Positions 35,037-44,522 of a stretch of 64,000 nucleotides of DNA are shown here, piece by piece. Location: the NCBI GenBank assembly GCA_963851025.1, contig CAWKOA010000010.1:226023-290022 (forward strand), given 5' to 3'. Both the position numbers and the translations under genes were made by a program. The notes below the pieces were generated by a model, which ran no database searches, was not told where the DNA came from, and was given only the letters and a program-made list of their open reading frames with translations. The stretch's first letter is position 1. Each line of letters opens with the position of its first letter. Source of the stretch: RYN-230 sp963851025 (GTDB taxonomy: Bacteria; Actinomycetota; Actinomycetes; Streptosporangiales; Streptosporangiaceae).

Positions 35037-36536
35037 TGGGCCGGGAACCGGGCGGCCCGGGGGGCTGGCCGGTGCTCATCCAGGGCGGGATGGGCGTGGC
35101 CGTCTCCGGCTGGCGGCTGGCCCGCGCGGTGGCCGCCACCGGGCAGCTCGGCGTGGTGTCGGGGGTAGCGCTGGACGCGGTGCTGGCCCGGCGGCTGCAG
35201 CGTGGCGACCCCGGCGGGGACATCCGGCGCGCGCTGGCGGAGCTACCGCTGCCTGGCGTGGCCGGCCGCATCCTGGGGCGTTACTTCGTGCCGGGCGGGA
35301 TCCCGGCGGGCCAGCCGTTCCGTCCCGTCCCCCGGCTGGGGCTGCGGCCGAACCCGGCCGGGACCGAGCTGGCGGTCGCGGGCAACTTCGTGGAGGTGTA
35401 CCTGGCCCGGCAGGACCACCAGGGCCCGGTAGGCATCAACTACCTGGAGAAGGTCCAGCTGGCCACCCCGGCCGCGGTCTACGGCGCCATGCTCGCGGGG
35501 GTCGACTACGTGCTGATGGGCGCGGGCATCCCGGCCGAGATCCCGGGCCTGCTCGACGCGCTCGCCGCGGGCGGCCCGGGCGAGGTGAGCGTGACCGTCG
35601 CGGGCGCGGACTCCGGTACCCGGCACGTGGCGCGGCTGGATCCGGCCGCGCTGCACGGGGCCAGCCAGCACGGGGCCAGCCAGCACGGGGCCAGCCGCGG
35701 GCCGCGGCCGCCTCAGACGGCCCGTCTTCCTGGCCATCGTCTCGTCGGCGATTCTGGCGCAGTACCTGGCCCGCCACCCGGCGACGGCCCCGGACGGCTT
35801 CGTGCTGGAGGGCCCGGGGGCCGGCGGGCACAGCGCCCCGCCCCGCGGGCGGCTCCGGCTCGACGGCACCGGCCAGCCGGTCTACGGCCCGCGGGACGAG
35901 ATCGACCTGGCCAAGGTGGCCGCGCTCGGGCTTCCTTTCTGGCTGGCGGGCGGCCAGGCCACCGCCGGGCGGCTGGCCGCGGCCCGGGCGGCGGGTGCGC
36001 AGGGCATCCAGGTCGGCACCGCGTTCGCGCTCTGCCGGGAGTCCGGCCTCGAACCCTCGCTGCGCGGCCAGCTCATCGAGCAGGCGCTGGCCGGCACGCT
36101 GACGGTGCGCAACGAGCCGGAGGTCTCCCCGGCCGGGTTCCCCTTCAAGGTGGCCGGCCTGCCCGGCACGCTGGGCGACGACGCGGTCTACGACGCCCGG
36201 CCCCGGCTGTGTGACCTCGGCTACCTGCGGGTGCCCTACCAGCGTGCGGGCGGCCGCGTCGGGTACCGCTGCCCGGCTGAGCCGATCGGCGTTTACCTGC
36301 GCAAAGGCGGCACGGCCGAGGATGCGGCCGGCCGCCGGTGCCTGTGCAACGGGCTGCTGGCCACGATCGGCCTGGCGCAGCGCACCGCCGCGGGAACGGC
36401 CGAGCCGCCGGTGGTCACGCTGGGCCAGGATCTCGGGTTCCTGCCCGCGCTGGTGGCCGCGGCCGGTCCCGGCTTCGGCGCCGCGGACGTGGTGGCCTCC
36501 CTGCTCCAGCCGGCCTGCCGCCCGTACCCCCGCTGA
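35036..36536 (+). CDS. Nitronate monooxygenase-like flavoprotein, frameshifted
   Basis: TIM-barrel FMN protein of the nitronate monooxygenase (2-nitropropane dioxygenase) family. VLIQGGMGVAVSGWRLARAVA is the standard N-terminus. After the break come VLEGPGAGGHSAPPRG, LPFWLAGGQATAGRLAAARA and IQVGTAFALCRESGL, which bind the FMN phosphate. The frame shifts near 35710-35735, just after a HGASQ repeat. Removing one C restores LRRPVFLAIVSSAILAQYLA and about 499 residues in total. The insertion between NYLEKVQLATPAAVYG and the C-terminal half is longer than in classical enzymes, so a family variant is likely. It overlaps the radical SAM gene by one base (TGATG). Confidence 0.82.
35654..35698. repeat. 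15-bp tandem repeat, three copies, inside a gene
   Basis: Three copies of CACGGGGCCAGCCAG encode HGASQ repeats in the flavoprotein, just ahead of the frameshift. Confidence 0.85.
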
Positions 36537-36567
36537 CCGGGGAGTACCGGGCTGTAGCCTGTCCGGC

Positions 36568-37284
36568 GTGCTGGAACAGGTGAGCGTCACCCGCTACGTG
36601 ACCCCGCTGCGGGAGGGGGGATCGCTGCCTGCCCTGGTCGAGGCGGACAACCTCGGCACCTACGTGCTGAAGTTCCGCGGCGCGGGCCAGGGCCCGAAGG
36701 CGCTGGTCGCGGAGATCGCCGGCGGCGAACTCGCCCGGCGGCTCGGCCTGCGCACCCCCGACCTGGTGCTCGCCTGCCTGGACCCGCGGATCGCCGCCAC
36801 CGAGCCCGATCCGGAGATCCAGGACCTGCTGCGGGCCAGCGAAGGGCTGAACGTGGGGGTGGACTTCCTGCCCGGGTCGGCCGGCTTCGACCCCGCGGGC
36901 TGGGCGGTGGACGCGGACTTCGCCAGCCGCGTCCTGTGGTTCGATGCGCTGATCCAGAACGTGGACCGCACCTGGCGCAACCCGAACCTGCTGGTCTGGC
37001 ACGGGGACGTCTGGCTGATCGACCACGGGTCGGCGCTGTACTTCCAGCACAACTGGCCCGCGGCCCGGCCGCTCGCGCCATTCGACGCCACGGATCACGT
37101 GCTGCGCGGCGCCGCGACCCAGCTTCCCGCCGCGCACCAGGCCCTGGCCCCGCAGATCACCGCCGCGCTGCTGGACGAGGTACTGGCCCTGGTGCCCGCC
37201 GGGTGGTTCGGCGACGGCCGCCCCGCGGACTATGCCGCGCACCTGCTGGAACGGGCCCCCCGGGTGCTGGAGGTGATCCGCTGA
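36568..37284 (+). CDS. HipA-like kinase domain protein
   Basis: 238 residues. TYVLKFRGAGQGPKALVAEI holds a kinase-type Lys strand and P-loop-like turn, and LWFDALIQNVDRTWRNPNLLVW followed by WLIDHGSALYF carries Asp/Asn/Asp positions of the HipA catalytic and metal-binding loops. It lacks HipA's N-terminal domain and has no HipB antitoxin neighbour. It starts at a GTG (36568) and is coupled to a DUF3037 gene (TGATG overlap), a conserved pairing. Biological role unknown; a toxin role should not be assumed. Confidence 0.8.
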   Translation: MLEQVSVTRYVTPLREGGSLPALVEADNLGTYVLKFRGAGQGPKALVAEIAGGELARRLGLRTPDLVLACLDPRIAATEPDPEIQDLLRASEGLNVGVDFLPGSAGFDPAGWAVDADFASRVLWFDALIQNVDRTWRNPNLLVWHGDVWLIDHGSALYFQHNWPAARPLAPFDATDHVLRGAATQLPAAHQALAPQITAALLDEVLALVPAGWFGDGRPADYAAHLLERAPRVLEVIR

Positions 37285-37658
37285 TGGGCGCGGGCACCGA
37301 GGCCTTCGAGTACGCGCTGATCCGCGTCGTGCCGAGGGTCGAGCGCGGTGAGGCGATGAACGCCGGGGTGATCCTGTACTGCCAGCAGCACCGCTATCTC
37401 GGCTGCCGGATTTTCCTCAACGAGGACCGTCTCCGGGTGCTCGACCCGGCCCTGGACATGGCGGCGGTGGCGGCGGCCCTCGGCGCCCTGGAGGAGGGCT
37501 GCCGTAGCGGCCCCGCGGCCGGGCAGCCGCCGGGGGTGCGGTTCCGCTGGCTCACCGCCACCCGCAGCACGATCGTGCAGCCCGGCCCGGTGCACAGCGG
37601 CCTGACCGCCGACCCCGCGGCCGAACTCGACCGGCTCTTCAACGACCTGGTCCGCTGA
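37284..37658 (+). CDS. DUF3037 protein
   Basis: 124 residues: FEYALIRVVPRVERGEAMNAGVILYC, then LGCRIFLNEDRLRVLDP and a C-terminal FRWLTATRSTIVQPGPVHSG and LDRLFNDLV, the full DUF3037 pattern. These proteins commonly follow HipA-like kinase-domain genes, as here, with a one-base overlap. Function unknown. Confidence 0.85.
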   Translation: MGAGTEAFEYALIRVVPRVERGEAMNAGVILYCQQHRYLGCRIFLNEDRLRVLDPALDMAAVAAALGALEEGCRSGPAAGQPPGVRFRWLTATRSTIVQPGPVHSGLTADPAAELDRLFNDLVR

Positions 37659-37694
37659 CGGGGAACCGTCGCAGCAGGCCGGTAACCTGCGTTC

Positions 37695-38075
37695 ATGATC
37701 GATCACATGGGTGTCCAGGTGGCGGACGTCGAGGCGTCGCTCGCCTTCTACCTGCGCGCGTTCGCGCCGATCGGGATGCGCGAGGCGATGCGCTTCCCGG
37801 CCGGCCCGTCCTTCGTCGTCGGCCTGGCCGGGCCGGAAGGGGTGCCGCAATTCTGGCTCAGCCCCGCCCAGGGGACGGAAACCAGGGAATTGCATGTCGC
37901 GTTCCGTGCCCCTGGCCGTGACGCGGTGGACGCCGTGCACGAGGCCGCGGTCGCCGCGGGGACGGAAGTGCTGCACGCCCCGCGTGAGTGGCCCGAGTAT
38001 CACCCGGGTTACTACGCCGTGTTCCTGCGCGACCCCGACGGCCACAACGTGGAGGCCGTTTACCACGGCGGGTAG
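37695..38075 (+). CDS. Glyoxalase/VOC-family protein
   Basis: 126 residues with the VOC fold: MIDHMGVQVADVEASLAFY at the start, HVAFRAPGRDAVDAVHEAAV in the middle, and the C-terminal DPDGHNVEAVYHGG, whose Glu is a typical metal ligand. It could be a glyoxalase-like isomerase or a bleomycin-binding type protein; the substrate is unknown. It stands alone between the DUF3037 gene and a transporter. Confidence 0.88.
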   Translation: MIDHMGVQVADVEASLAFYLRAFAPIGMREAMRFPAGPSFVVGLAGPEGVPQFWLSPAQGTETRELHVAFRAPGRDAVDAVHEAAVAAGTEVLHAPREWPEYHPGYYAVFLRDPDGHNVEAVYHGG

Positions 38076-38119
38076 GCGGGCCAGCCCGGGATTACTTCTC
38101 CCCTTCCTGATGTTAGTTT

Positions 38120-38140
38120 GGATTAAGCAACTATTAATCC
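38120..38140. promoter_or_regulatory. Inverted repeat ahead of the DHA2 transporter
   Basis: Perfect GGATTAA and TTAATCC arms with a 7-base spacer, in an AT-rich patch 59 bases before the transporter start. It looks like a repressor site, but no regulator gene is adjacent. Confidence 0.5.
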
Positions 38141-38198
38141 GGGGACGGCTGTCCGGCCGCAGGCATGGCCGGGAACAGACCGTTAGGGAAGGGTAGGC

Positions 38199-40091
38199 AT
38201 GCAGGCCTCCTCAGCTGAGCCAGCCAGCTCTGCGCAGCTCAACGGCCATCATGAGCCGAACGGCCAGCACGAAGCAGCCAGCCGCGGGATCCTGCAGCGC
38301 GGCGCCGGGCGGGCGGCCCAGCCCCCCGGCCCGGGCTACAAGTGGATCGCGCTGTCGAACACCACGCTCGGCGTGCTGATGGCCACGGTCAACGCCTCGA
38401 TCATGCTGATCGCGCTGCCGGACATCTTCCGCGGCATCGGGGTCAACCCGCTCCAGCCGGGCAACACCAGCCTGCTGCTGTGGATGATCATGGGCTACCT
38501 GGTGGTCACCGCCGTGCTGGTGGTCAGCTTCGGCCGCCTCGGCGACATGTTCGGCCGGGTCCGGATCTACAACCTGGGCTTCGCGGTGTTCAGCGTGTTC
38601 TCGGTGCTGCTGGCGCTGACCTGGCTGCACGGTTCCGCCGCGGCCTGGTGGATCATCGCGGGCCGGATTCTGCAGGGTGTCGGCGGGGCCATGCTCATGG
38701 CCAACTCCGGCGCGCTGCTCACCGACGCGTTCCCCACCAACCAGCGCGGGCTGGCGCTCGGGCTGAACCAGGTCGCGGGCATCGCGGGCTCGTTCATCGG
38801 GCTGGTCCTCGGCGGCCTGCTCGGCCCCATCGACTGGCGGCTGGTCTTCCTGGTCTCGGTGCCGTTCGGGGTGTTCGGCACGTTCTGGGCCTACCTGAAG
38901 CTCCGCGAGCTCGGCGTCCGCCGGCCCGCCCGGCTGGACTGGGCGGGCAACGTGACCTTCGCCATCGGCCTGATCGCGGTGCTGGTGGGGATCACCTACG
39001 GCATCCAGCCCTACGGCGGCCACACCATGGGCTGGACCAGCCCGTTCGTGCTGACCGCCATCTTCGGCGGCCTGGCCGTGCTCATCCTCTTCTGCTTCGT
39101 GGAGACCCGGGTCGAGGAGCCGATGTTCCAGCTGAAGCTGTTCAGGATCCGCGCCTTCACCGCCGGGAACCTGGCCAGCCTGCTGTCCTCGCTGGGCCGG
39201 GGCGGCCTGATGTTCGTGCTGATCATCTGGCTGCAGGGCATCTACCTGCCCCGGCACGGCGTCAGCTTCAGCCAGACCCCGCTGAAGGCCGGGATCTACA
39301 TGCTCCCGCTCACCGTCGGCTTCCTGGTCGCCGGGCCCGTCTCCGGCTGGCTGTCCGACCGCTTCGGGGCCCGACCCTTCGCCACCGGCGGCATGGTCGT
39401 GGCGGCGGCCTCGTTCCTGCTCCTGGAGCTGCTGCCGATTAACTTCACCTACTGGCAGTTCGCGATGATCCTGCTGCTCAACGGGCTCGGCATGGGCTTG
39501 TTCGCCTCCCCGAACCGGGCCGGCATCATGAACAGCCTGCCGCGGGAGAGCCGCGGGGTGGGCGCCGGCATGAGCGCCACGTTCCAGAACTCGGCCATGG
39601 TGCTGTCCATCGGCATCTTCTTCACGCTGATCATCCTGGGCCTGGCCTCCTCGCTGCCGGCCGCGCTCAACCACGGCCTGGTCGCCCAGGGCGTGCCGCG
39701 GGCCGACGCGGCCCGGGTCGCGGCCCTGCCGCCGGTCTCCGTCATGTTCGCCGCGCTGCTCGGGTACAACCCGATCCAGACCCTGCTCGGCTCGGCCCTG
39801 ACCAAGCTGCCGGCCAGCCACGCCGCCTACCTGACCGGGCGCAGCTTCTTCCCGGCCCTGATCTCGCCGGCGTTCTCGAACGGCCTGTCCATCGCCTTCG
39901 ACTTCGCCATCGCGGCCTGCCTCGTCGCCGCGGTCGCCTCGCTGCTGCGCGGCCGCCGGTACGTGCACGAGGAGCACGCGGCCAGGGCGGAGGAGCCGGC
40001 TTCAGCGTCCAGTCCGGGGATCTCGGAGGCAGTGGTGCGAGATCCCCGGACGGACGTTTCTCAGCAGCCCCTGGTCAGGGGACCACGGTGA
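38199..40091 (+). CDS. DHA2-family MFS transporter
   Basis: 630 residues with 14 membrane segments. The opening helix WIALSNTTLGVLMATVNASI matches the first helix of DHA2 pumps. FGRLGDMFGRVRIYNLGF is motif A, and ALGLNQVAGIAGSFIGLVLGG is motif C, followed by WRLVFLVSVPFG. Hydrophilic N-terminal (about 45 residues) and C-terminal (about 45 residues) tails flank the core. It probably exports drugs or secondary metabolites. Its 3' end overlaps the convergent multicopper oxidase gene by 17 bases. An inverted repeat upstream suggests repression. Confidence 0.92.
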   Translation: MQASSAEPASSAQLNGHHEPNGQHEAASRGILQRGAGRAAQPPGPGYKWIALSNTTLGVLMATVNASIMLIALPDIFRGIGVNPLQPGNTSLLLWMIMGYLVVTAVLVVSFGRLGDMFGRVRIYNLGFAVFSVFSVLLALTWLHGSAAAWWIIAGRILQGVGGAMLMANSGALLTDAFPTNQRGLALGLNQVAGIAGSFIGLVLGGLLGPIDWRLVFLVSVPFGVFGTFWAYLKLRELGVRRPARLDWAGNVTFAIGLIAVLVGITYGIQPYGGHTMGWTSPFVLTAIFGGLAVLILFCFVETRVEEPMFQLKLFRIRAFTAGNLASLLSSLGRGGLMFVLIIWLQGIYLPRHGVSFSQTPLKAGIYMLPLTVGFLVAGPVSGWLSDRFGARPFATGGMVVAAASFLLLELLPINFTYWQFAMILLLNGLGMGLFASPNRAGIMNSLPRESRGVGAGMSATFQNSAMVLSIGIFFTLIILGLASSLPAALNHGLVAQGVPRADAARVAALPPVSVMFAALLGYNPIQTLLGSALTKLPASHAAYLTGRSFFPALISPAFSNGLSIAFDFAIAACLVAAVASLLRGRRYVHEEHAARAEEPASASSPGISEAVVRDPRTDVSQQPLVRGPR

Positions 40092-41809
40092 ATGGCCGCA
40101 TCATCTCGTTGTCCTCGTGCTCGACGATGTGGCAGTGGTGGACGTAATTCTGCGGCCCGGAGACTCCCCGGGGAAGGTCGAACTTCGCCCGGATGGTGGT
40201 GAAGTAGCCGGGGTTGGCCTTGACCGTGTCCTTGAAGCCGCGCTCGTCCGGCGCAGGCGGCTCCATCGGGCCGGTGGCGAACGGCTCGGGGCTGATCCCG
40301 CCCGGCACGCCCGCCGGGCCGCCGTACTTCTTCTGGTACGCCGCGGCGTCGTACGGGGTGCGCCCCACCACCTGGAACGTGACCAGGTGCACGTGCATGG
40401 GGTGCGTGTCCATGGTCATGTTCACCCAGACCCAGTCCTCCACGGTGCCGGCCTTCGGCGTCTCCGTCACCGGCGCGCCTCGAAGTCCATCCCGTTCAGG
40501 TTCAGGTACCAGCCCGCCGTCTCCGCGCCGATCTCGTTCAGCGTGATGTAGCGGGTCTGACCGGGTGGTGCAGGCGGGCCCGCTGCCCGGGCAGGCTGTC
40601 CGGGACCGACCGGGGGCCGCGGTGGGTGACCGAGGTGCCCACCCGGATCTGCATGACCGGCCCCAGCGGCGGGCGCCGGGGTGGACACGGGGGCCGCGGG
40701 CGTGTGGTTGCGCAGCTCCAGCGTCCGGCCGTCCAGCCCGCGGAAGTCGACCAGCACGTCGGCCCGCTCGGCCGGGGCCAGCACGAGCTGCGCGGACCGG
40801 GACCGGCACGTCGAACAGGCCGCCCTCGGCGCCGATCTGCCACATCGGCAGGCCGCCGAAGCTCAGGCTCATGATCCGGGCGTTGCACCCGTTCAGCACC
40901 CGGAAGCGGTACATCCGGGGCTCGACGTCCAGGTACGGCCATACCTTGCCGTTGACCAGCATGTGGTCGCCGAAGTACTCGCCGATCCAGGTCACGCCGG
41001 GGATGTCGCTGACCGGGTACAGGAACTTCCCGTCCGCCCGGAACTGGCGGTCCTGGATGACCAGCGGGATCTCGTACGCCCCGCCCGGGATCCCGATCGG
41101 GTTGGGCTCGGTGCCGGTGTCGTGGGAGTCGCGGATCAGGTACCCGGCGGCCAGGCCGGCGAACACGTTCAGCCGGGTGGTGCCCATCCCGTGGTCGTGG
41201 AACCAGCGCAGCGAGGCCGGCATCTGCGGCAGCTGGTTGGTGTAGTGGACGTGTTGCGTCTCGCCCGGGTGCGTAGCCCATGGCCGCCGTCGGTCAGCGG
41301 GTTCCCGTCGCTGGCGGCCGCCACGAAGCCGCCGTGCAGATGGGTCATGGGTCGTACGGTCCGGCCGTTAGGGCTGGTAAGGCGGGTGTCAACCGGGATC
41401 CAGTCGGGATAGATCGTCGGGCAGCTGGTTCGTATAGCTCACGTGCAGCGGTGTCCCGCTCTCCGCGGCCAGCACCATGCCGAACGAGCCGGCCTGCCGG
41501 CCAGGCCGGAGCCGTCGTCGTAGGCCCAGACCGTGGTGGGCGGCAGGTCGGGGTGCAGGCGGCCGGCGTGATCTCGCGCTGGGTGAACGAGTACTGGTTG
41601 GTGCCGCTCGGGGTCGCCACCACGATGCCCGTTCCGGGCACGGGCAGCGGCTCGCGGAACTTCCGCAGCCTGCCGCCGGTCAGGGCGGACGGCCGGGCGG
41701 CCGGTTAAACTGGCCGCGCCAGCCCGCGCCGCGCCGTGACAGGCAGCGCCAGCAGGGCGCCGGCGCCCAGGCCGTACTGCAGGAACCGCCTGCGAGTCGT
41801 ATCGGTCAT
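40075..41809 (-). pseudogene. Multicopper oxidase (CotA/bilirubin oxidase type), multiply frameshifted
   Basis: Pieces in several frames add up to one multicopper oxidase. The start is MTDTTRRRFLQYGLGAGALL (a Tat signal, RRRFL). The copper motifs appear in order: HLHGG (near 41345), WFHDHGMGTTRLN, HPMHVHLVTFQVV, and HHCHIVEHEDNEMMRPF near the end. Between them the frame changes at least six times, and an in-frame TAA (near 41706) follows the signal peptide. The pieces are well conserved at the copper ligands, which fits sequence error better than long decay, but the stop codon makes a true pseudogene possible. It should oxidise metals, phenols or bile pigments outside the membrane. Confidence 0.8.
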
Positions 41810-42064
41810 CGTGTGTGCCGCCTCACGGGCCTGCTGGCCATCGCCGGATTCGCTGATCGTCCGGCGGCTCCAGCCGTTCGGGGGCAGGGCGCGCCATCGC
41901 GGTCCGCCGACGCCATGCTCTGTGCCCGTTCTGGGTATCTTCTGTGGCGCTGTCCTCATTGCGATGCTCGGCCGCCCCGGCGGGGGAGGGCCGGTCGGCC
42001 CCTGCGTCCCGGCCTTAGGTCCCGGTCCCGCTGTCCCGCGCGGCTCACTCGCAGCGGGGCCGGG

Positions 42065-43062
42065 TCACGCCGCGGCGGGCGCGCCGGCGGCCCGGATCCC
42101 GCGCGCGGCGCTGACGATCGCGACGGCGGCGGCGAGCAGGACCGCGGGCAGGTAGACCGCGAGCAGCCAGCCCTCGTGGTAGCCGGCGTACGGGGGAGCC
42201 CACAGGTAGAGGCCGACCGCGGCGGCGATGCTGGCCGCACCGGCCAGGCCCATGGCCGCGGCCGCGACGCCCGCGGCCGGGCGCGAGGCTGACGGCCGGT
42301 CCGCGGGGGTCGGAGCCTGCGGAGCGCCAGCCCGGGCCCGGCCGCGGAGACGCCGCCGACCGCGAATCCGAGGACCACCAGCGCCAGGAACCAGCCAGGG
42401 CCCGACTCCGCCGTCAGCCAGGTCGCACGACCGAGCCAACCTGCCCGGGCGGGACGGGGTACGCGGCGGGGCGGCGGACCAGGCGGGCGGTCACCACGGC
42501 CGCGGCCAGGTACAGGGACGGGCACGACGACCGGCGCGAGCAGGTAGGCCAGTCGCGCGGCCGGTGGGCGCGGGAGCGTGTGCGCAGCATCAGCCAGCCA
42601 CAGCGGCAGGCCTCCGGCGAGCGAGGGCGAGCACGGAGACCAGGACGGCCCCGTCGAACACCCAGTACGACCACTGGATGACCAGATGCCGGGGCCGGTG
42701 ATCCCGGTCTGGAGCGGCGGGCTGGGCCTGGGTGAGCTGCGCGAAGACAACCGCCAGGCCGGCCAGCACCGTCCACGCCAGGAGGACGGTGGCCAGGCTG
42801 GCCCGCATCCGCGCGGGCCGGTCGTACAGATGGCGGATGGCCAGATCCACGCCGGTACCGCCCGCCAGGCCAGGCTGGCGACGGAGCGCAGGCCGGCGCC
42901 GGAATCGTCCAGCAGGCGCCGGACCTCGTCGCCGTAGCGGGCCCGCCAGGCGGCCGGGTACAGGGCCAGCGCCGCGCGGGCCAGCGCTGTCTCACGAGGC
43001 CCGCGACGGCGCGGGCGGCGGCCGGCGGCGAGGCGGGCGGTCAGGCGGTGGCGGGCGCTCAT
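42065..43062 (-). pseudogene. Multi-pass membrane protein coupled to PadR, frameshifted
   Basis: The start SARHRLTARLAAGRR leads to ALYPAAWRARYGDEVRRLLDD, the cytoplasmic opening typical of membrane proteins paired with PadR regulators. The rest is found in several frames, with hydrophobic segments such as VLLAWTVLAGLAVVFAQL and a C-terminal AIAAAVGLYLWAPPY followed by LLAVYLPAVLLAAAVAIVSA. At least four frame changes occur. The start overlaps the padR stop (ATGA). The function is unknown; these pairs often act in stress or drug responses. Sequence error is more likely than decay. Confidence 0.6.
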
Positions 43063-43385
43063 GCGCCGGCCCAGCCGTAGTGGGCGCGCAGCCGCTGCCG
43101 CGCGACGGAGGCGACCTGGTGCATCCGCTCGGACTGCTCCGCCAGCTCATGGGCCCCGGCCGCGGTCAGCCGATAGGGCCGGCGCCGGTCCTCGGCGTCC
43201 AGCGGCTCGATCAGGCCGCGGGACTCCAGCCTGGAGATCACCGCGTACAGGGTGCCGGCGCTGAGCCGCACGCCCATGGTGTCCGCCACGTCCTGGGTGA
43301 TCGCGTATCCGTGCTTCGGCTCCTCGGCCAGGCTGGCCAGCACCAGCAGCGGCGGATCGGCCCAGCGGTCCAGCCGGTTCGTCAT
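43059..43385 (-). CDS. PadR-family transcriptional regulator
   Basis: 108 residues: PLLVLASLAEEPKHGYAITQDVADTMG is the standard PadR winged-helix start, LSAGTLYAVISRLESRGLIEPL is the recognition part, and RPYRLTAAGAHELAEQ forms the wing and the start of the dimerisation helix. It should repress the downstream membrane protein gene, with which it overlaps, and itself through the palindrome 48 bases upstream. Confidence 0.92.
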   Translation of the reverse strand: MTNRLDRWADPPLLVLASLAEEPKHGYAITQDVADTMGVRLSAGTLYAVISRLESRGLIEPLDAEDRRRPYRLTAAGAHELAEQSERMHQVASVARQRLRAHYGWAGA

Positions 43386-43432
43386 CTCAGCCTCCGTGCG
43401 CTCGCCGCCCGCTCATCCTCTTACTCGGCTCA

Positions 43433-43457
43433 CGCTATACCGCTGAGCGGTATAGCG
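43433..43457. promoter_or_regulatory. 25-bp palindromic PadR operator
   Basis: 12-base arms CGCTATACCGCT and AGCGGTATAGCG around a single central G, perfectly symmetric. It contains TATACC and TATAGC -10-like elements on either strand and lies 48 bases ahead of padR. A further GCAAGGCGATAC half-site-like sequence follows. Confidence 0.7.
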
Positions 43458-43585
43458 CAAGGCGATACAACCTGCCCGCCCGGCTCCCAGCCCTGGGCAT
43501 CCGGCCGCCGGGGCTGAGGTACGGCACCGGGCGGATGAGAGGCTGTCCCTGAGGACGAATCGGGCAGCCAGGGAAGGTGCGGCCA

Positions 43586-44520
43586 ATGCGGATCGCCGAT
43601 GACATCACCCAACTGATCGGGAATACGCCGCTCGTCCGGCTGCAGCGGGTCACCGAAGGTGCCGGCGCGCAGGTCGTCGGCCAAGCTGGAGTTCTTCAAC
43701 CCGGCCAACAGCGTCAAGGACCGCATCGGCGTGGCCATGATCGACGCCGCCGAGCGCGACGGGCTGATCGGGCCGGACACCGTCGATCGTGGAGCCGACC
43801 AGCGGCAACACCGGCATCGCCCTGGCCATGGTCTGCGCCGCCCGCGGCTACCGCTGCATGCTGACCATGCCCGAGACGATGAGCCTGGAGCGCCGCCAGC
43901 TGCTCCGCGCCTCGGCGCCGAGCTGGTCCTCACCCCCGGCCCCGACGGCATGCCCGGCGCCATCGCCAAGGCCGAGGAGCTGGCCAAGAGCGACCAGCGC
44001 TACTTCATGCCGCAGCAGTTCGAGAACCCGGCCAACCCCGAGATCCACCGCGCGACCACGGCCGAGGAGATCTGGCGGGACACCGACGGCGCGGTGGACA
44101 TCTTCGTGGCCGGCGTCGGCACCGGCGGCACCATCACCGGCGTGGGCGAGGTCCTCAAGGAGCGCAAGCCGTCGGTGCGGATGATCGCCGTCGAGCCGGC
44201 CGCGTCGCCGGTGCTGTCCGGCGGCCCGAAGGGGCCGCACCCGATCCAGGGCATCGGCGCCGGGTTCGTGCCCGACGTCCTCGACACCGGGGTGATCGAC
44301 GAGATCATCGGCGTCGGCAACGACGACGCGATGGACATGGCCCGCCGGATGGCCCGCGAAGAGGGGCTGCTGGTCGGCATCTCCTCGGGTGCGGCGCGTC
44401 TGGGCCGCCGTCCAGGTGGCCGCGCGGCCGGAGAACGCCGGCAAGCTGATCGTGGTCGTGGTCCCCGACTTCGGGGAGCGCTACCTGAGCACCCCGCTGT
44501 TCGCGGGCCTGGGCGACTAG
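43586..44520 (+). pseudogene. cysK: Cysteine synthase, four frameshifts
   Basis: O-acetylserine sulfhydrylase in pieces: RIADDITQLIGNTPLVRLQR, KLEFFNPANSVKDRIG (PLP Lys), EPTSGNTGIALAMVCAARGY (substrate loop), GAELVLTPGPDGMPGAIAKA, FVAGVGTGGTITGVGEVLKE (PLP phosphate loop) and the end VVPDFGERYLSTPLF. The frame changes near 43680, 43790, 43915 and 44395. Three are one extra base, one a missing base. The corrected protein is about 311 residues, the normal CysK size. The residues for catalysis are all present, and serine acetyltransferase follows two bases later, so this is probably an intact cysteine operon misread. Confidence 0.88.
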
Positions 44521-44522
44521 CG

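Noticed and set aside
36568..37658. HipBA toxin-antitoxin system
   Set aside because: There is no HipB-like DNA-binding antitoxin, and the partner is DUF3037.
38211..39977. 588-residue minus-strand open frame across the DHA2 transporter
   Set aside because: Gln/Asp/Arg-rich shadow of the transporter gene; no motif or ribosome site.
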